DNA of 64,000 nt from Symbiodinium natans (GCA_905221605.1 CAJNDS010000091.1:77001-141000); one strand, 5' to 3'. Counted from the first letter of the stretch, positions 41,745 to 54,587 are shown. Program-made: numbers and translations. Notes: generated from the letters alone by a model not told the origin.

Positions 41745-43195
41745 TAGGGTTTAGGGTTTAGGGTTTAGGGTTTAGGGTCTAGGGTCCAGGGTTTAGGGTT
41801 TAGGGTTTAGGGTGCCGTCTTCCCAAAACCCCAAACACAAAACGCTAAACCTTAACCCTAAATGCCAGATACCCAATACTACTAGCATCTCTGTTCGGTA
41901 AATGAACCAGAAACCCCGTTCAGATCCTTGTAGGGTTGATTTGGTCCACAATAAGAAACAAAACAGGAAACGAGAATGGTGGAATATCAGGACTACTCTG
42001 ATTTCGAAAGAATGAACCAAACAAATTAAAACCCTAAACCCTAAACCCTAAACCCTAAAACCTAAACCCTACACCCTAAACCCTAAACCCTAAACCCTAA
42101 ACCCTAAACCCTAAACCCTAAACCCTAAACCCTAAACCCTCAAAACAAAACGAAGAAACAATCAAAACAAGACCTTGGCCCTTGATAGCCCTTAAAAGGG
42201 GACCCTTTTCCCCCCCTACATACCCTATACACCGCAAGGGCCAATACATCAGAACCCTGAAAAAAAGGTAAGGGGGCATCTGAAGGGCCCATGTACCTAA
42301 GAAGTTGCTCGATTTTCCTCCATCCAGCAGGTGCTGGTCATGCGTTAATGCCCCCTGGGTCTCCAGAGATTTAGGGTTTAGGGTTTCGGGTTTTTAGGGT
42401 TTAGGGGGTAGGGTTAAGGGTTTGCGGTTTAGGGGGTTAGACCTTCTCGGCTTGCAAGCTTGCTTGGTCGAAGGATGGATGAAAACATGGTCATGCAGTC
42501 GTTCAGGGATTTGTTGGAGTGACAGGACGAAGTAGAAGGCATTGCCCACGGAGCGAAGCTGCCAATATATTCAATAGACTCTAAGCCCTAAACCCTAAAG
42601 ACCCTCGGCGACAACTTGCTGGGTGCCCTGGCCAAATGGCCGTCTTCGCGCCCCATTGGGCTGCTCCCATCCTGATCAAGAAGCACTTGCGAGTTCAGGG
42701 TTTTTGGGTTTCGGTTTATAGGGTTTAGGGTTTTGGGTTCAGGGTTTGGTCTTTCATAGGGCCTTACAAAGCCGTAGTTGGGGCTTTGAGGGCGTGTAGT
42801 TTTTGAGGCGTTGGAGCGTTCCAGTTGACAGGTCAGAAGGGGGTCGACAGGGGTTTTGGGTTTTCAGGGTTTCAGGTTTGAGGGTTTTAGGGTTTAGGGT
42901 TTCATTGTATTCGTTTTGGGACTTTGAAGGTTGCATGTCGGGTTTGGGGGTCAGTTTGCTGTGTTGGGCGTGCAAATATGCTGCTTCGTGCGCAGTGTGT
43001 GAGGAAACCAAAGGCAACAAACATCGGGATTGCTTTCTCGAAGTTCAGACCCGGCAGGCTCCCTAAACCCTAAACCCTAAACCCTAAACCCTAAACCCTA
43101 AACCCTAAACCCTAAACCCTGATTGTTACTACATGAATACACCTACCATGTAAAGTGGAGGCCATGTAAGGTCCGCTTTAAGCTCGACAGGCAAA
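41745..43195. other. Telomere-repeat mosaic right of the retroelement
   Basis: TTTAGGG at 41745-41812 is the right half of the target array. CCCTAAA occupies 42027-42139 (about 15 units), TTTAGGG variants 42370-42430, and CCCTAAA 43063-43119. 42181-42302 is a family 3 element (AAAAGGGGACCCTTTTCCC, GCAAGGGCC, AAGGGCCCATGTACC). No gene recognised. Confidence 0.6.
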
Positions 43196-43548
43196 GAGCG
43201 AGAGAGAGTGAGAGAGAGAGAGGGAGAAAGAGAGATATAGAGATATAGAGATATAGAGATATAGAGATATAGAGATATAGAGATATAGAGATATAGAGAT
43301 ATAGAGATATAGAGATATAGAGATATAGAGATATAGAGATATAGAGATATAGAGATATAGAGATATAGAGATATAGAGATATAGAGAAATCGAGATATCG
43401 AGATAGAGAGATAAAGAGATATCGAGATAGAGAGGCATCGAGATAGAGAGATAGAGAGATAGAGAGATAGAGAGATAGAGAGATAGAGAGATAGAGAGAT
43501 AGAGAGATAGAGAGATAGAGAGATAGAGAGATAGAGAGATAGAGAGAT

Positions 43549-43613
<65 letters not shown>

Positions 43614-44165
43614 TAGAGAGATAGAGAGAGATAGAGAGATAGAGAGAGATAGAGAGATAGAGAGAGATAGAGAGATAGAGAGATAGAGAGATAGAGAGAT
43701 AGAGAGATAGAGAGATAGAGAGATAGAGAGATAGAGAGATAGAGAGATAGAGAGATAGAGAGATAGAGAGATAGAGAGATAGAGAGATAGAGAGATAGAG
43801 AAATACAGAAATAGCGAGATAGCGAGATAGCGAGATAGGGAAATAGAGAGATAGAGAGATAGAGAGATAGAGAGATAGAGAGATAGAGAGATAGAGAGAT
43901 AGAGAGATAGAGAGATAGAGAGATAGAGAAATAGAGAGATAGAGAGATAGAGAGATAGAGAGATAGAGAGCTAGAGAGCTAGAGAGATAGAGAGATAGAG
44001 AGATAGAGAGATAGAGAGATAGAGAGATAGAGAGATAGAGAGATAGAGAGATAGAGAGATAGAGAGATATAGAGATATAAAGATAGATAGATAGATAGAG
44101 AGATAGATAGAGAGATAGAGGTAGGGGTAGAGGTAGAGGTAGAGACAGAGATAAAGATAGAGAGA
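43196..44165. repeat. Long GAGATA/AGAGAT microsatellite
   Basis: About 970 bp of GA/GATA repeats in sub-blocks: 8-bp TAGAGATA at the left, 10-bp TAGAGAGA through most, AGAGAGAT at 43555-43680, GATAGCGA at 43812-43840, GGTAGA at the right. It makes a 442-codon Ser/Leu/Tyr/Ile open frame on the minus strand that is not a gene. Confidence 0.95.
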
Positions 44166-44794
44166 GAAAGAGACGGAGAGTAAGCCGGAGAGAGAGGACT
44201 GCAAGGACAACAAAGAGCAGCGTGCATGTACAAGTAAATAAGTGTAAATTAAGAAATCCACATATATACATTTTTTGAGGATTTAGGGTATAGGGTATAC
44301 ATATTCTATGTATATATATATACCAAGGCATCCATATGTATTGCATATCTGTGTAAGTGAAAGAAACATAGAGGCACCCTTTTGGCACAGCAATCTGACC
44401 TGATTCCTGGTGCCCGAAACCGACAAGTTCCCCTGCAGTCTGAACCCGAAACCCCAAACCCCATAAACCCTAAACCCCAAACCCGAAACGGCTTCTACTT
44501 CCCAGCGGGGTCTTAGAGGTAGCCTAACTCCGAACCCCCTGCCCTGAAGCCTCCATGAGGTTTTGTAGGTTCGGGTTTTGGGTTTAGGGTTTTGGGTTTC
44601 GGGTGTTGTGTTGGGTTTCAGGTTTTGGTTTTAGGGCTTGTTTGGGATGCGGGATTTGGGGGTTAGGGTTGTTTTCACTCAATAGGTAACTGTTTTTGGA
44701 AATAACCTTGCATAACCACCAAATACCAAAAGCCCAGCGGCAGAGACTTCTTTGCGTTCTCACCCGCCTGCCAGACGTCGATTTTTGAGGTGGA

Positions 44795-44904
44795 GGTACT
44801 TGAAGGTTCATGGGTACTTAGAAGTAGGGTTACAGTATAACCACAGTGGTTGCCCTGCTTATGACCCTACCTGTAAGTACCCATACACCCCCAAGTAGGG
44901 TACC
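44795..44904. mobile_element. Short TIR element, family 6
   Basis: Left GGTACTTGAAGGTTCATGGG plus TACTTAGAAGTAGGGTTA; right is the complement of the same order (TGACCCTACCTGTAAG, TACCCATACACCCCCAAGTA). Arms are nearly 50 bp. The sequence TACCCATGAACCTCCAAGTA recurs as single ends at about 18217, 26748, 48980, 55578, 59298 and 59733. Confidence 0.75.
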
Positions 44905-45231
44905 ATTACAAGCATCCTCCCGAATAAGGCCCAGCGCAGGCCCCCACCCAAAAAAAAAAAAACATATGACGTCCCAAGCCGGCTGCAGCAGATTTGAAGA
45001 AGGGAGGGACATAAGGGTCTGGGGGCTTTGGGAGGTTGGGGCCCTTTTACCTGACCCTGTACCTTGTGCCCTAAACCCTGAACCCTGAACCCCAAACCTG
45101 AACACCATGCGGGCCTGCACTTTAGGATCTGCTGTCAGCCTCTGAGAGGCTGGGGAGATGCCGGAATTCGCCCACCCCCCCCCCCCCCCCCCCCCCCCAC
45201 CCACCCCTCAAAAACAAAATGTTTCAGCCCT

Positions 45232-45336
45232 CTTGAGTAACCATATCATAATAAAGGGCACCCTTTCTTGGGTTGGCTACTTTAGAAGGGAACCCAGAAT
45301 CCAAAAAAAGGGGCAAAGGGTACCGCTGGGCGGCAA
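45232..45336. mobile_element. Short TIR element, copy F
   Basis: AGTAACCATATCATAATAAA, GGGCACCCTTTCTTGGGTTG, AGAAGGGAACCCAGAATCC, A-rich, GGCAAAGGGTACCGCTGGGC. It matches copy E at 29097-29207 in order and sequence, but its terminal inverted repeat is decayed. Confidence 0.65.
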
Positions 45337-46368
45337 AGCGCCTTATGCCCTAAACCCCTCAACAGAACCCCCGGTCGCAACCCGGGTTTTTGGGTCGACG
45401 GGGTTGGCGGGTTGAGGTCTGGTACTTCCCTCATCCTTTGAAGTCAAACGTCTTGGGCCTCCTTGAGCTTTGGGTTCAGCTGCTCATGTAACTCCTTGGC
45501 CTTCTCCTGAAGGCAGACTTAGACCCCGACAGCTGTTCCTAAGCCCAAAAGGGTACACTTCAAGGACTAGGGATTCCTGCATTCCCCTTAAAGCCTGCAT
45601 AGAACTACTTTATCTTATTCCCTTGGGTTTTGTATAAACAAACTGAAGTAGAAAATCATTCCTCAGGGGGGTTACAGATTAGGGTTTAGGGCCGTATAAG
45701 GAGGGACACCTTAGAAGGGACCCTTTATCTAATTCCCCTACATATACCATATGTAGCGCCGATGAACTCAGAGAAGCCCCTACATCCCTAAACCCTAAAC
45801 CCTAAACCCTAAACCCTAAACCCTAAACCCTAAACCCTAAACCCTAAACCCTAAACCCTAAACCCTAAACCCTAAACCCTAAACCCTAACCCACAAGGTC
45901 CCTTACAAGGCTCCCTCCTGTAGTCCCTTGAAACTGACCCTGAGATCTCCTAAGCCCTGCCTAACCCTAAGCTCATCCTAAAGCCACAGATGCCCCCGTT
46001 GGGGTTTAGGGTTTAGGGTTAGGGGTTTAGGGTTTAGGGTTTAGTGTTTAGGGTTTAGGGTATAGGGTTTCGGGATTTGGTGGTTTTAGGGCTTAGAGTT
46101 TAAACCCCAAACCTTGCCCGAAATCCCTAAAAGCCTAAACCCTGCCTAAACCCCTAACTCCTCAACTCCCAAAACCCTGTGGCAGAATACGCAGGGATTT
46201 GCGTCGGCAGGGGGCCCCGCCAAAAAACATCAGGGTTTCCCAACCCCAATATGTCGAACAAGGAGTTAGGGTTCAGGGTTTGGCAGGGGTATGCGGGTTA
46301 AGGATTCTTTGCGCTGGTTTTAGGTAGGAGATTAAACGGTTCAACTTCATTCCTTTCCTTAAGGGCTT

Positions 46369-46468
46369 AAGGTCCATGTACCTATATAGTATATACTTCG
46401 CCCCGCAAGCTACTGCATGGGCAAGCCTTTAAGGCCCGGGTATATACCATACAGGTACATGGACCCTT
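46369..46468. mobile_element. Short TIR element, family 4, copy 2
   Basis: Terminal arms AAGGTCCATGTACCTATATA plus GTATATAC and their complement GTATATACCATACAGGTACA plus TGGACCCTT, about 28 bp with few mismatches. The related but more decayed copy is at 12763-12859. Confidence 0.8.
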
Positions 46469-48097
46469 TGGGTCGAAGCTAGCAGCTACCAACTCCCGCA
46501 AGGCTGAGGCTACCGTTAAGCAAGCACTTAGGTGAAGTGTTGGGTTAAACCCAAACGGGGCCCGTTTGTGGTCTTTTGTCTGTCGTACTACCTCAAAGGC
46601 CTTTTGGCACCTTCGATTCCGCAATCAAAGCCCGAAAGCCCTAAAGCTTTCCCAATCCGAAATGCCAGCCCCACATCCCGAAACTCTAAAATCACGAATT
46701 GCCCTAAACCCTAAACCCTTAAACCACTAGAGCCCTGCAGCCCTTAAAATCCTACAGCCCTGAAAGCCCTAACACCGGGAACTCTCAACTGGACAGGGTT
46801 TAGGGCTTAGGGCTCAGGGTTTGGGGCTTAGGGTTTAGGGCTTAGGGTTTAGGGTGTAGGGTGTAGGGTGTAGGGTTTAGGGTCTAGGGTTTAGGCTTAA
46901 GGTTTAGGGTCTAGGGTTTAGGGTTTAGGGTTTAGGGTTTGGGGTTTAGGGTTTAGGGTTTAGGGCTAGGCCTCGGTGTGCTGCAGCCCCGTTTGGATGT
47001 CCTGTCACCGGGTCTTGGCTGGAGCCCCCAAAGCCCCATAAGCCCAACCTAGGATGGCCCTTAAAACCAGGGTTTAGGGTTTAGGGTATAGGGTTTAGGG
47101 CTACAACGAGGTTTTTATCGGTTGTTTAGGTCTTTTGTTTGGGTTCCTAGGGTTTTTTAGAGATTTTGTTGGGTTCTTAGGGATGTTTGGGCTTTTAGGG
47201 TTTTTGTTATAAAGATTTTCTTTAAAAGGTTTTTTGGGGAGTTTGGGGTAGGCTTAACAACGAAGAATGCCTTGAGGGTTTAGGGCACTTAAGCTCGGTA
47301 GGGTTTGGGGCGTCTAGCTATCCCTAGCTGAGCTCTCCATCCCTACACCCGTAGGCCCGAACACTCAAAGCAACCCAATATGACCCTACACAGCCTCGGC
47401 AACAGTGCTTCTTCACATGGGAGATTCTCTCAAGTTCGGGCCCCTTTTGGGGCTACTATTTCGGGTACTGTACCCAAAAGGGGGATTTTGAGGAATGACC
47501 ACATGGCCTAAACTCAGGGTTTAGGCTTTGGGGTTTAAGGATCATTACACCCAAAAGCCTCGAAGCCTGCTGCTTGTTTTGTCCACTTGGCAGCCTCACT
47601 GGCTAATGCCGCCTCTCCACCCCCTAAAACCCGAAAGCCCAAAACCCCTCAAACCCCCTAAAACCCGAAGCGCTTGACAAAGTTAGCGTTTAGGGTTTAG
47701 GGTTTAGGGTCTAGGGTCTAGGGTCAAGGGTTTAGGGTTTAGGGTGCAGGGCTTAGAGCGTTGAAGGTTTAGGCGCCGGGGCTTGTAGCCATAGAGTCCG
47801 TTGACCCATGCAGCTAAACCCTATAGCCCTGAACCCCTAAACTCCAAAACCCTAAACCCCGAAGAGCCGGAAAGCCTAAACCCTAAACTCCTAAACCCAT
47901 CATACACCCCTAACCCCAACCCCGGCAACCCGCAACTTACTTCTCCTATAACCAGGCAATTAAAAAAAGCACTTAAACTTTACTATTGCTGCTTAATCAG
48001 GTCAATCAAAAAGTTGAAAGTTCAACTATTGGCTGGCCCCAAAACCCTATACCCTAAACTCAAAACCCTAAAGCCTGGACCCTGAAGCCTGGACCCT

Positions 48098-48424
48098 GGA
48101 ACCCTAAACCCTAAACCCTAAACCCTAAACCCTAAACCCTAAACCCTAAACCCTAAACCCTAAACCCTCAACCCCCAACCCTAAACCCTAAACCCTAAAC
48201 CCTAAACCCTAAACCCTAAACCCTAAACCCTAAACCCTAAACCCTAAACCCTAAACCCTAAACCCTAAACCCTAAACCCTAAACCCTAAACCCTAAACCC
48301 TAAACCCTAAACCCTAAACCCTAAACCCTAAACCCTAAACCTAAAACCCTAAACCCTAAACCCTAAACCCTAAACCCTAAACCCTAAACCCTAAACCCTA
48401 AACCCTAAACCCTAAACCCTAAAC
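48098..48424 (-). repeat. Largest CCCTAAA array in the window
   Basis: About 46 units over 327 bp, interrupted only by CCCTCAACCCCCAA near 48163-48178 and one CCTAAAA. No unique sequence inside, and it ends abruptly at both sides. Confidence 0.97.
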
Positions 48425-51400
48425 GCCAGCAGTTCTCTGGCGACGTACGGCAACGGCCGATCTCACGTTTACCCCGAGGCGAGGTCGATCGTCTTCTCGC
48501 GGCCCTGCGTGTCCTCTCCGCAGTTTGGCTTTCGGGTTTAGGGTATCTAAAAAACTACTGTTTGGGATATAGGGTCTAGGGTTTAGGGTATTTAACAAAT
48601 AGTGCTTAGGATATAGGGTTTAGGATTTAGGGTTTCAGATTTAGGGTTTAGGGTTTGGGGATTTTAGGGCTTAGGGTTTGGGAATTTATATAGGCTTTAG
48701 GACTCAGGGTTTGGCTCTTATGGGCTGATATTGCTCATGGTTTTGGGGTTTGGGTTTAGGGTTTAGGGTTTAGGGTTTAGGGTTTAGGGTTTAGGGTTCA
48801 GGGTTCAGGGTTTAGGGAGTTAGGAGTCGAGAAGTTGCAGCCTTATCTGAGGCTGCGGGATGTGTTGTGTAGGGTTGGATGTTGAGTTGGGTGCGGTACT
48901 TATAAGTGGGGTATATAAGTACCTTAAAGAAGCTCACAACCACAATTAACCTACATATAAGCCTATGAGTACCCTTTTGAACGTCCAAGTACCCCCAAAC
49001 CCTGTACCCTAAACCCTAAAACCTAAACCCTGAACCCTATCCCTAAACCCCAAACCTCCAAGCAGGGTCAAAGGTCGAGGCGTCGTGGGTTTGCACATGG
49101 CTTGGGGTTGAAGACTTGCAGACCCAACACGCGCCTAGGCCCTAAGCTCTCAAGTCTTAGGGTAGTTACATGTTTGTTTAGTATGGGCCCGTAAAGGGGA
49201 CCCCTCTTATACCCCGTATATCCCTACACAACCCAAGGGCCCATACTTCAGAACCCTTTCAAGGAGGTAAGGGAACCCTAAACCCTAAACCCTAAACCCT
49301 AAACCCTGGGACCAAGTAGCCATCCCTAGAGCAACCACAAACCCCACACCCTGAGCTTACCATTTTTAATTGCTATTACCGATTACTCATTATGAATATT
49401 ATTTCTAACTATTCTTACAGTATGACGATTACATCTACTGGTAGTATTCGTACTATAGTACTTACTACTACTGCTAGTGCTACTCGTACTAGTTGTCCGC
49501 CGGTAGTTTTTAGTTGTTCGCCGGTACCCACCCACTAGTACTATCATTACCAAGAAAAGAATCATCCTTCAACGAAGATCGCCGCGTATGTGCCCTGGAG
49601 TTCATGTGGCCCGCACAACCTTGCAGCGATCTTCAGCTTGTAGGTTATTTTGCTGTTTGGTCAGCACAGGGTTTTGGGTTTAGAGTTTAGGGTTTAGGGT
49701 TGCGGGTTGAGGGTTTAGGGTTCAGGGCTTTGGGCTCGCGCCCGGCGCTGCCTTTTGCAGTCCAGAGCATCCATGTCCAGAACGATGATAACGCCCATGC
49801 GCTAACAAAAACCCTGGCACCACTCAGGCACAGACAAGAGCCCATCCTACCCTTCGTTCGTTTTGTCTCATCACCCCAAACCCCCCTAAACTCAGTAACC
49901 CTAAACCCTAAACCCTAAACCCTAAACCCTAAACCCTAAACCCTAAACCCTAAACCCTAAACCCTAAACCCTGAACCCTAGACCGCGGTTTTTCGTTCAG
50001 GAGATGGTCAGTAGGCTTTAGCGTTTTGAGGCAGTTTTCGGCTTGATAGGGCTCCGGCTTCAGCAAGCCCTGAACAATAACGGTTTCTAGAGGCTTCATA
50101 GGGTTTAGAAGTTCGTAGACTTATGGCGCTTGTAGGTCTTGAAAACCATGAGGATGAACAGAGTTTACAGCACAACAGGGCTGAGAGGGTTTTCAGATTC
50201 AAGGGACGAGAAGGTAAAACCCTAAACCCTAAACCCTAAACCCTAAACCCTAAACCCTACACCCTAAACCCTAAACCCTAGACCCTAAACCCTAAACCCT
50301 AAACCCTAAACCCTAAACCCTAAACCCTAAACCCTACACCCTAAACCTTGGCTTTGGGGGTTTAGGGTTCTGGATTTGGTCGGGTGCCTGCTCGGCGGCC
50401 TCGAGGACGCCGCTTAGAAGCCGATGATGGGATAGTTGCGGCCTTTGTGGGGGGGTGAGGTTTGATGGGGGCTTTACGAAATTTAGGGTTTAGGGTTTAG
50501 GGTTTAGGGTTTAGGGTTTAGGGTTTAGGGTTTAGGGTTTAGGGTTTAGGGTTTAGGGTTTAGGGTTTAGGGTTTAGGGTTAGGGGTACCTTCTTGGGGT
50601 CCTTATTGTAAGTGAAGCCTACGACTTGGGGTTGGGTAGTAGGGGGTTAGATGACCTTATGGGATGTGAGCTTAAGGCGAGAAACTTGGGCTTTGTAGAG
50701 GGGCTCAAATACAGTCTATACGGAAGTGTCTTTCAGGTATGGTCCTTGTTTGGGAAGGCGGCCCCTCTTATTTAGGGTACCCGAAAAGGGACCAACATTG
50801 AGAGGATGTGGGTTTAAGGGGCTTCAGGGGGTTTCGAGATTCGGGCTGAGGAACGCAGACCCCGAAGCCACTAGGCTTGGAGGTGTTCAAGCTTGAGGGG
50901 TCTTTGCCTGTTTCTGCACAATCCTGCGTTCGTTCTAAACACCATGCAAACCTAGACCTAAAACCCCAATCCCGTGACCCTGAACACGAGCACTCCTCAA
51001 GAACCAGAAGCTCAAGCAGTAGTCTTCCTGCCACATCTAAACTGCTTCTCAGACCCCCCAAAGTATACTTAGGGCTCCGGCTTATGAAGGGTCTGACGTG
51101 CTCAGCCCTAAACCCAAAAACCCCAAAACCACAAGCCATGCAATGACAACTCCCCACCAGAATGATAGTGTTGACCAAAAACCCTAAGCCCTAAACCCAA
51201 TCCGAAAACCCTTACACCCCAAAACCCTACCACCCTCAACCCACCCCCCTCACCCACATTGCAGAACGTAATTTAACAAAAACCAGAGTTGCGACAATCC
51301 TGCCGGGTGGAGCCGGTTTCAGAAGCAGCTATTTCCATTGTTGCTGAAGTCACGAAAAAAAGCCCGATAAAACCAGGTTGACCCACCGTGTCTGCTGAGA

Positions 51401-53039
51401 CACACTGACCCTAAACCCTAAACCCCAAACCCCAAACCCCAAACCCTAAACCCTAAACCCTAAACCCTAAACCCTAAACCCTACCACAGAAGGTGCCTTC
51501 TTCCACGCTCTCGCCCACGGTGCTCGCCAGCAGTACGCCTGAGTCATCACGAACTGGAGCCAGCGCGGGCCGCTTCCTGCATCAAGGAGGGAGGGGTTAG
51601 GGTTTTAAGGGAGTAGAGGGATTGGAGGGGTAGCCCTAAACCCTAAACCCTAAACCCTAAACCCCAAACCCAAAACCCCAAACCAGAACTTTTGCAGTCC
51701 TGGGGCAGATCGGAGTGACTTCGAAGCTCGTCCCTAAAAACTCCTAAACCCTGTTTAGGATGCAGACTTTAGGCTTTAGGGTTTAGGGTTTAGGATTTAG
51801 GGTTTAGGGTTTAGGATTTAGGGCTCAGGGCTTCTAATTTCGAAGAAGCCACTCGTGAACCTGCAATTGGTTTCGAATGCCGTAGAGTTCCAACCACGAA
51901 ACCATCAGCCAAAATCAGCATGCGCAGCAGCAATACTACTAGAAAGCATACAATAGTGGTGATCCCGTTCTGGAGACGAGATTCGATCATCATGCTCATG
52001 ACAACATCATCCTCATCCTCATCCTCATCATTGAACACTCATCCTCCACATTCTCCAACACCTCATCATCATGAAGAAGCTCAAGAGTGACGCCGAATTT
52101 GATCCTCTGAAGCCCTCCCCCTAAACCCTAAACCCTAAACCCTAAACCCTAAACCCTCAACCCGAGACCCTAAACCCTAAACCCTGAATGCCGGAGACCC
52201 AGTCACTGCCATGATGGCGGACACACAGAATTCAACTTTCAACCTCGAGCTATGCAGTCTCAAGCCCTGCTTTTTTTTTATGTAAGGTTTTCGGGTTTAG
52301 GGGGTTAGGGTTTCGGGTTTTAGGGTTTAAGGCTTAGGGTTTATGGGGTTTTAGTGAAGGTTTCAGGGCTTTTGGGTTTTGGGGGGCTTTTTGGGATTTA
52401 GGGATCTAGGTTCTCAGGGTCATAAGGTTGTAAGGCTAAGAGTCGAGGTGTCCAGTTCATGTCTACAGTCCCGCTAGCAAGCGCCGAGCCTCCCGAGGTA
52501 CTTGTAGTTCCACACCTCTGAACGGCATCCGGGCTTCCCGAATCCGAAACCCTCAACCAGCAACCCTAAGCCCCAAACCAGGGCTGGGGAGTTCTGGTTT
52601 TGGCCTTACCTCAACCCCTAAGTTACCCAGCATTCTCGCCTTGAACCCCCCAAAATCCAGGGCTTGTAGGCCATGCTTCTGGAAAGTGTGGGGTCTAGGC
52701 AGGCAACAGACTCTCTCGCAGGACGACCAGAACTGTTGGATCAGATAGTGTGCTCGCGGTGCTTGCGCGAAGCTACTCAAGAGCCCAAAACCCCTTAACC
52801 TTAACGGAGTTGTGCTTTAATGCCTTTGAAATCTATATTTCTGAATGTGTTCCCTTATGAGGACAGAAGAGAAATTACACAGCACCATCAAGCACATGGT
52901 GCAAGTCGACCTCGATGCCACTTTCGAAACCAGTACTGGTCCCTTCGTAAGGTAATTACCCCCAGAGTTTTCACCATCGGGCTGGCCTTATGCGATGATT
53001 AGGAAGCTACAGACTGGAAATCTCAGATTAATTATGTTG
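48425..53039. other. Telomere-repeat mosaic, no gene
   Basis: TTTAGGG variants at 48530-48680 and 48755-48815, CCCTAAA at 49275-49306, 49900-49980 and 50217-50347, TTTAGGG at 50485-50580 (about 13 units), CCCTAAA at 51410-51483, 51632-51665 and 52125-52180, TTTAGGG at 51775-51830. 49156-49275 is a family 3 element, 48895-48995 resembles family 6. 49380-49560 is a TAC/TACTG-rich low-complexity tract. A family of ATCCTC units lies near 52008-52030. The 50768-51178 and 50877-51146 frames oppose each other and are unrecognised. Confidence 0.5.
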
Positions 53040-53420
53040 CATGTGTTTTGTGGTTGGTTTGCGTTTTTTTTTGCATCTCAGTCTTGCGCTTCTTTGTGTC
53101 TCGTATTTTGGGTTGCGCTTGTTTTGGGTTTTTGTTGCTTTTTGTTTGCGTTTTTGTTGTTGTTTTTTTTGCGTTTGTTTTGTGACATTTCTGCATTTTT
53201 GTGCGTCTTGGGAGAGGGCGGGGGGTAAGCAGAAATGCTAAAACATGCCAAACACAGTGTGTTTTGCGTTGTTTTTTTGCTTTTTTTTGCGTTTTGTTTG
53301 CGTTTGTTTTGCGTTTGTTTGGCGTTTGCTTTGCGTTTGTTTGCGTTTGTTTTGCGTTTTGTTTGTGTCTCAGGCGAAGGGGGCGAGGAAGGCACCCCCC
53401 CCCCCCCCCCCCAAGACGCA
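53040..53420. repeat. GCGTTTGTTTT low-complexity tract
   Basis: Interspersed GCGTTTGTTTT/GCGTTTTTTTT units, densest at 53270-53370, followed by a C homopolymer at 53394-53412. Long Phe/Cys/Val frames on the plus strand and Lys/Asn/Thr/Gln frames on the minus strand are by-products. Confidence 0.75.
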
Positions 53421-53496
53421 AAATAAAACACCAAAAATCTGCAACCCGAGACTGCTCCAAAATCCGAGACACACAACCGGGACCGAAAAAAACACA

Positions 53497-53591
53497 AAGG
53501 GTTTAGGGTTTAGGGTTTAGGGTTTAGGGTTTAGGGTTTAGGGTTTAGGGTTTAGGGTTTAGGGTTTAGGGTTTAGGGTTTAGGGTTTAGG
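53497..53591 (+). repeat. Interstitial TTTAGGG array
   Basis: About 13 perfect units ending sharply at unique DNA. Confidence 0.96.
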
Positions 53592-54308
53592 GACCCCTGC
53601 CCTGTGGCTCTAATCATCTCATAAGGCTGGCCTTTTGGGCGGGGGAGGGTGCCCAAGGGCGTCCCGGTCCCCCACGAGGCAGCGCTTTGTCGCATTTCAC
53701 GAAGCTTTCGAGCCTGCTCTGCATCCCAACCTTGACAGCTTCTGCGCCAATTTACAGCAAACCCTAAACCCTAAACCCGAAACCCTAAACTCCACACCTG
53801 AGTCCCAAACCCTCAACTCAGCTTCAACCGTCAACTACCCAAAAATTGAAACCCTGGTCCCAACGTCTTAAACCCCTAAAGCCTAATCCGTAAACCCTAA
53901 ACCATGACATGAACCTTAAACCCTGAAGCCTGAATCACACTAACATGGGGGGGGGGGGGGGGCGTAGTAATTAGAATAAGGTCTTGGGGGTTGTTATTGT
54001 AGTATACGTATAAAGGGACCATAAGGAAGTAGTATTAGTAACTATTCCGACCCCTAAACCCTAATCCCTATATGAACCCGGAATCCCCTGCCTTCCAGTA
54101 GTCTGCAAAGCCGTTGGAGAGAAACCAGTTGCGAACATCCTCCTCCTTGAGCTAAATTGCTGTTGCGGCACATGAACTGGGTGTTGCTTTAAAGCCCTTT
54201 GAAAATATGTATGAATAGGTTCCCTTTAAAATTATCCCAAAGCAATACCCAGTGAACGTATTTAATTTAAGTTGCGACGTAGTGCAGCAAGTTGTACCGT
54301 TTCCTTAC
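53592..54308. other. Unique segment with a poly-G run
   Basis: Short CCCTAAA run at 53759-53790. A run of 17-18 G is at 53947-53962 followed by GTAGTAATTAGAATAAGG. A 78-codon open frame at 53635-53871 is unrecognised. Confidence 0.45.
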
Positions 54309-54406
54309 GTAGGGTTTGGGGTTTGGGGTTTGGGGTTTGGGGTTTGGGGTTTGGGGTTTGGGGTTTGGGGTTTGGGGTTTGGGGTTTGGGGTTTGGGGTT
54401 TGGGGT
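54309..54406 (+). repeat. Homogeneous GGGTTTG array
   Basis: About 14 perfect copies of GGGTTTG (TTTAGGG with A replaced by G) and no canonical unit inside. The Phe-Gly-Val-Trp and Pro-Lys frames across it are artefacts. Confidence 0.95.
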
Positions 54407-54587
54407 TCGGAGCATCGAACTCTTTCCGGATTTCCCCGATGACTCAGGCGGCGGGGGGCAGAGATGGCAGGAGGGAACGTTCGGTTGGACGGAGGGCGCC
54501 CCAGCCGCCCACCCACTCACTCATCTAAGGCAACCTTTGGGATATACGGTTTCTGCAAGGGCGCCGCAAAGACAAACTCGCCCCACC

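Larger units (their letters stand above)
44166..48097. other. Telomere-repeat mosaic with several short TIR elements
   Basis: CCCTAAA at 45785-45890, TTTAGGG at 45998-46075, a variant-rich TTTAGGG/TGTAGGG/GGGCTTA array at 46797-46970, TTTAGGG at 47690-47745. A 22-base C run lies at 45176-45198. The open frames seen are repeat-derived or lack domains. No gene recognised. Confidence 0.55.

Noticed and set aside
43129-44457. 442-codon minus-strand open frame
   Set aside because: It is the translation of the GAGATA microsatellite (Ser-Leu-Tyr-Ile repeats) plus random flanks. No gene signal.
53040-53520. Phe/Cys/Val and Lys/Asn/Thr rich open frames
   Set aside because: They come from the GCGTTTGTTTT low-complexity tract and the neighbouring C run, and they overlap in multiple frames.
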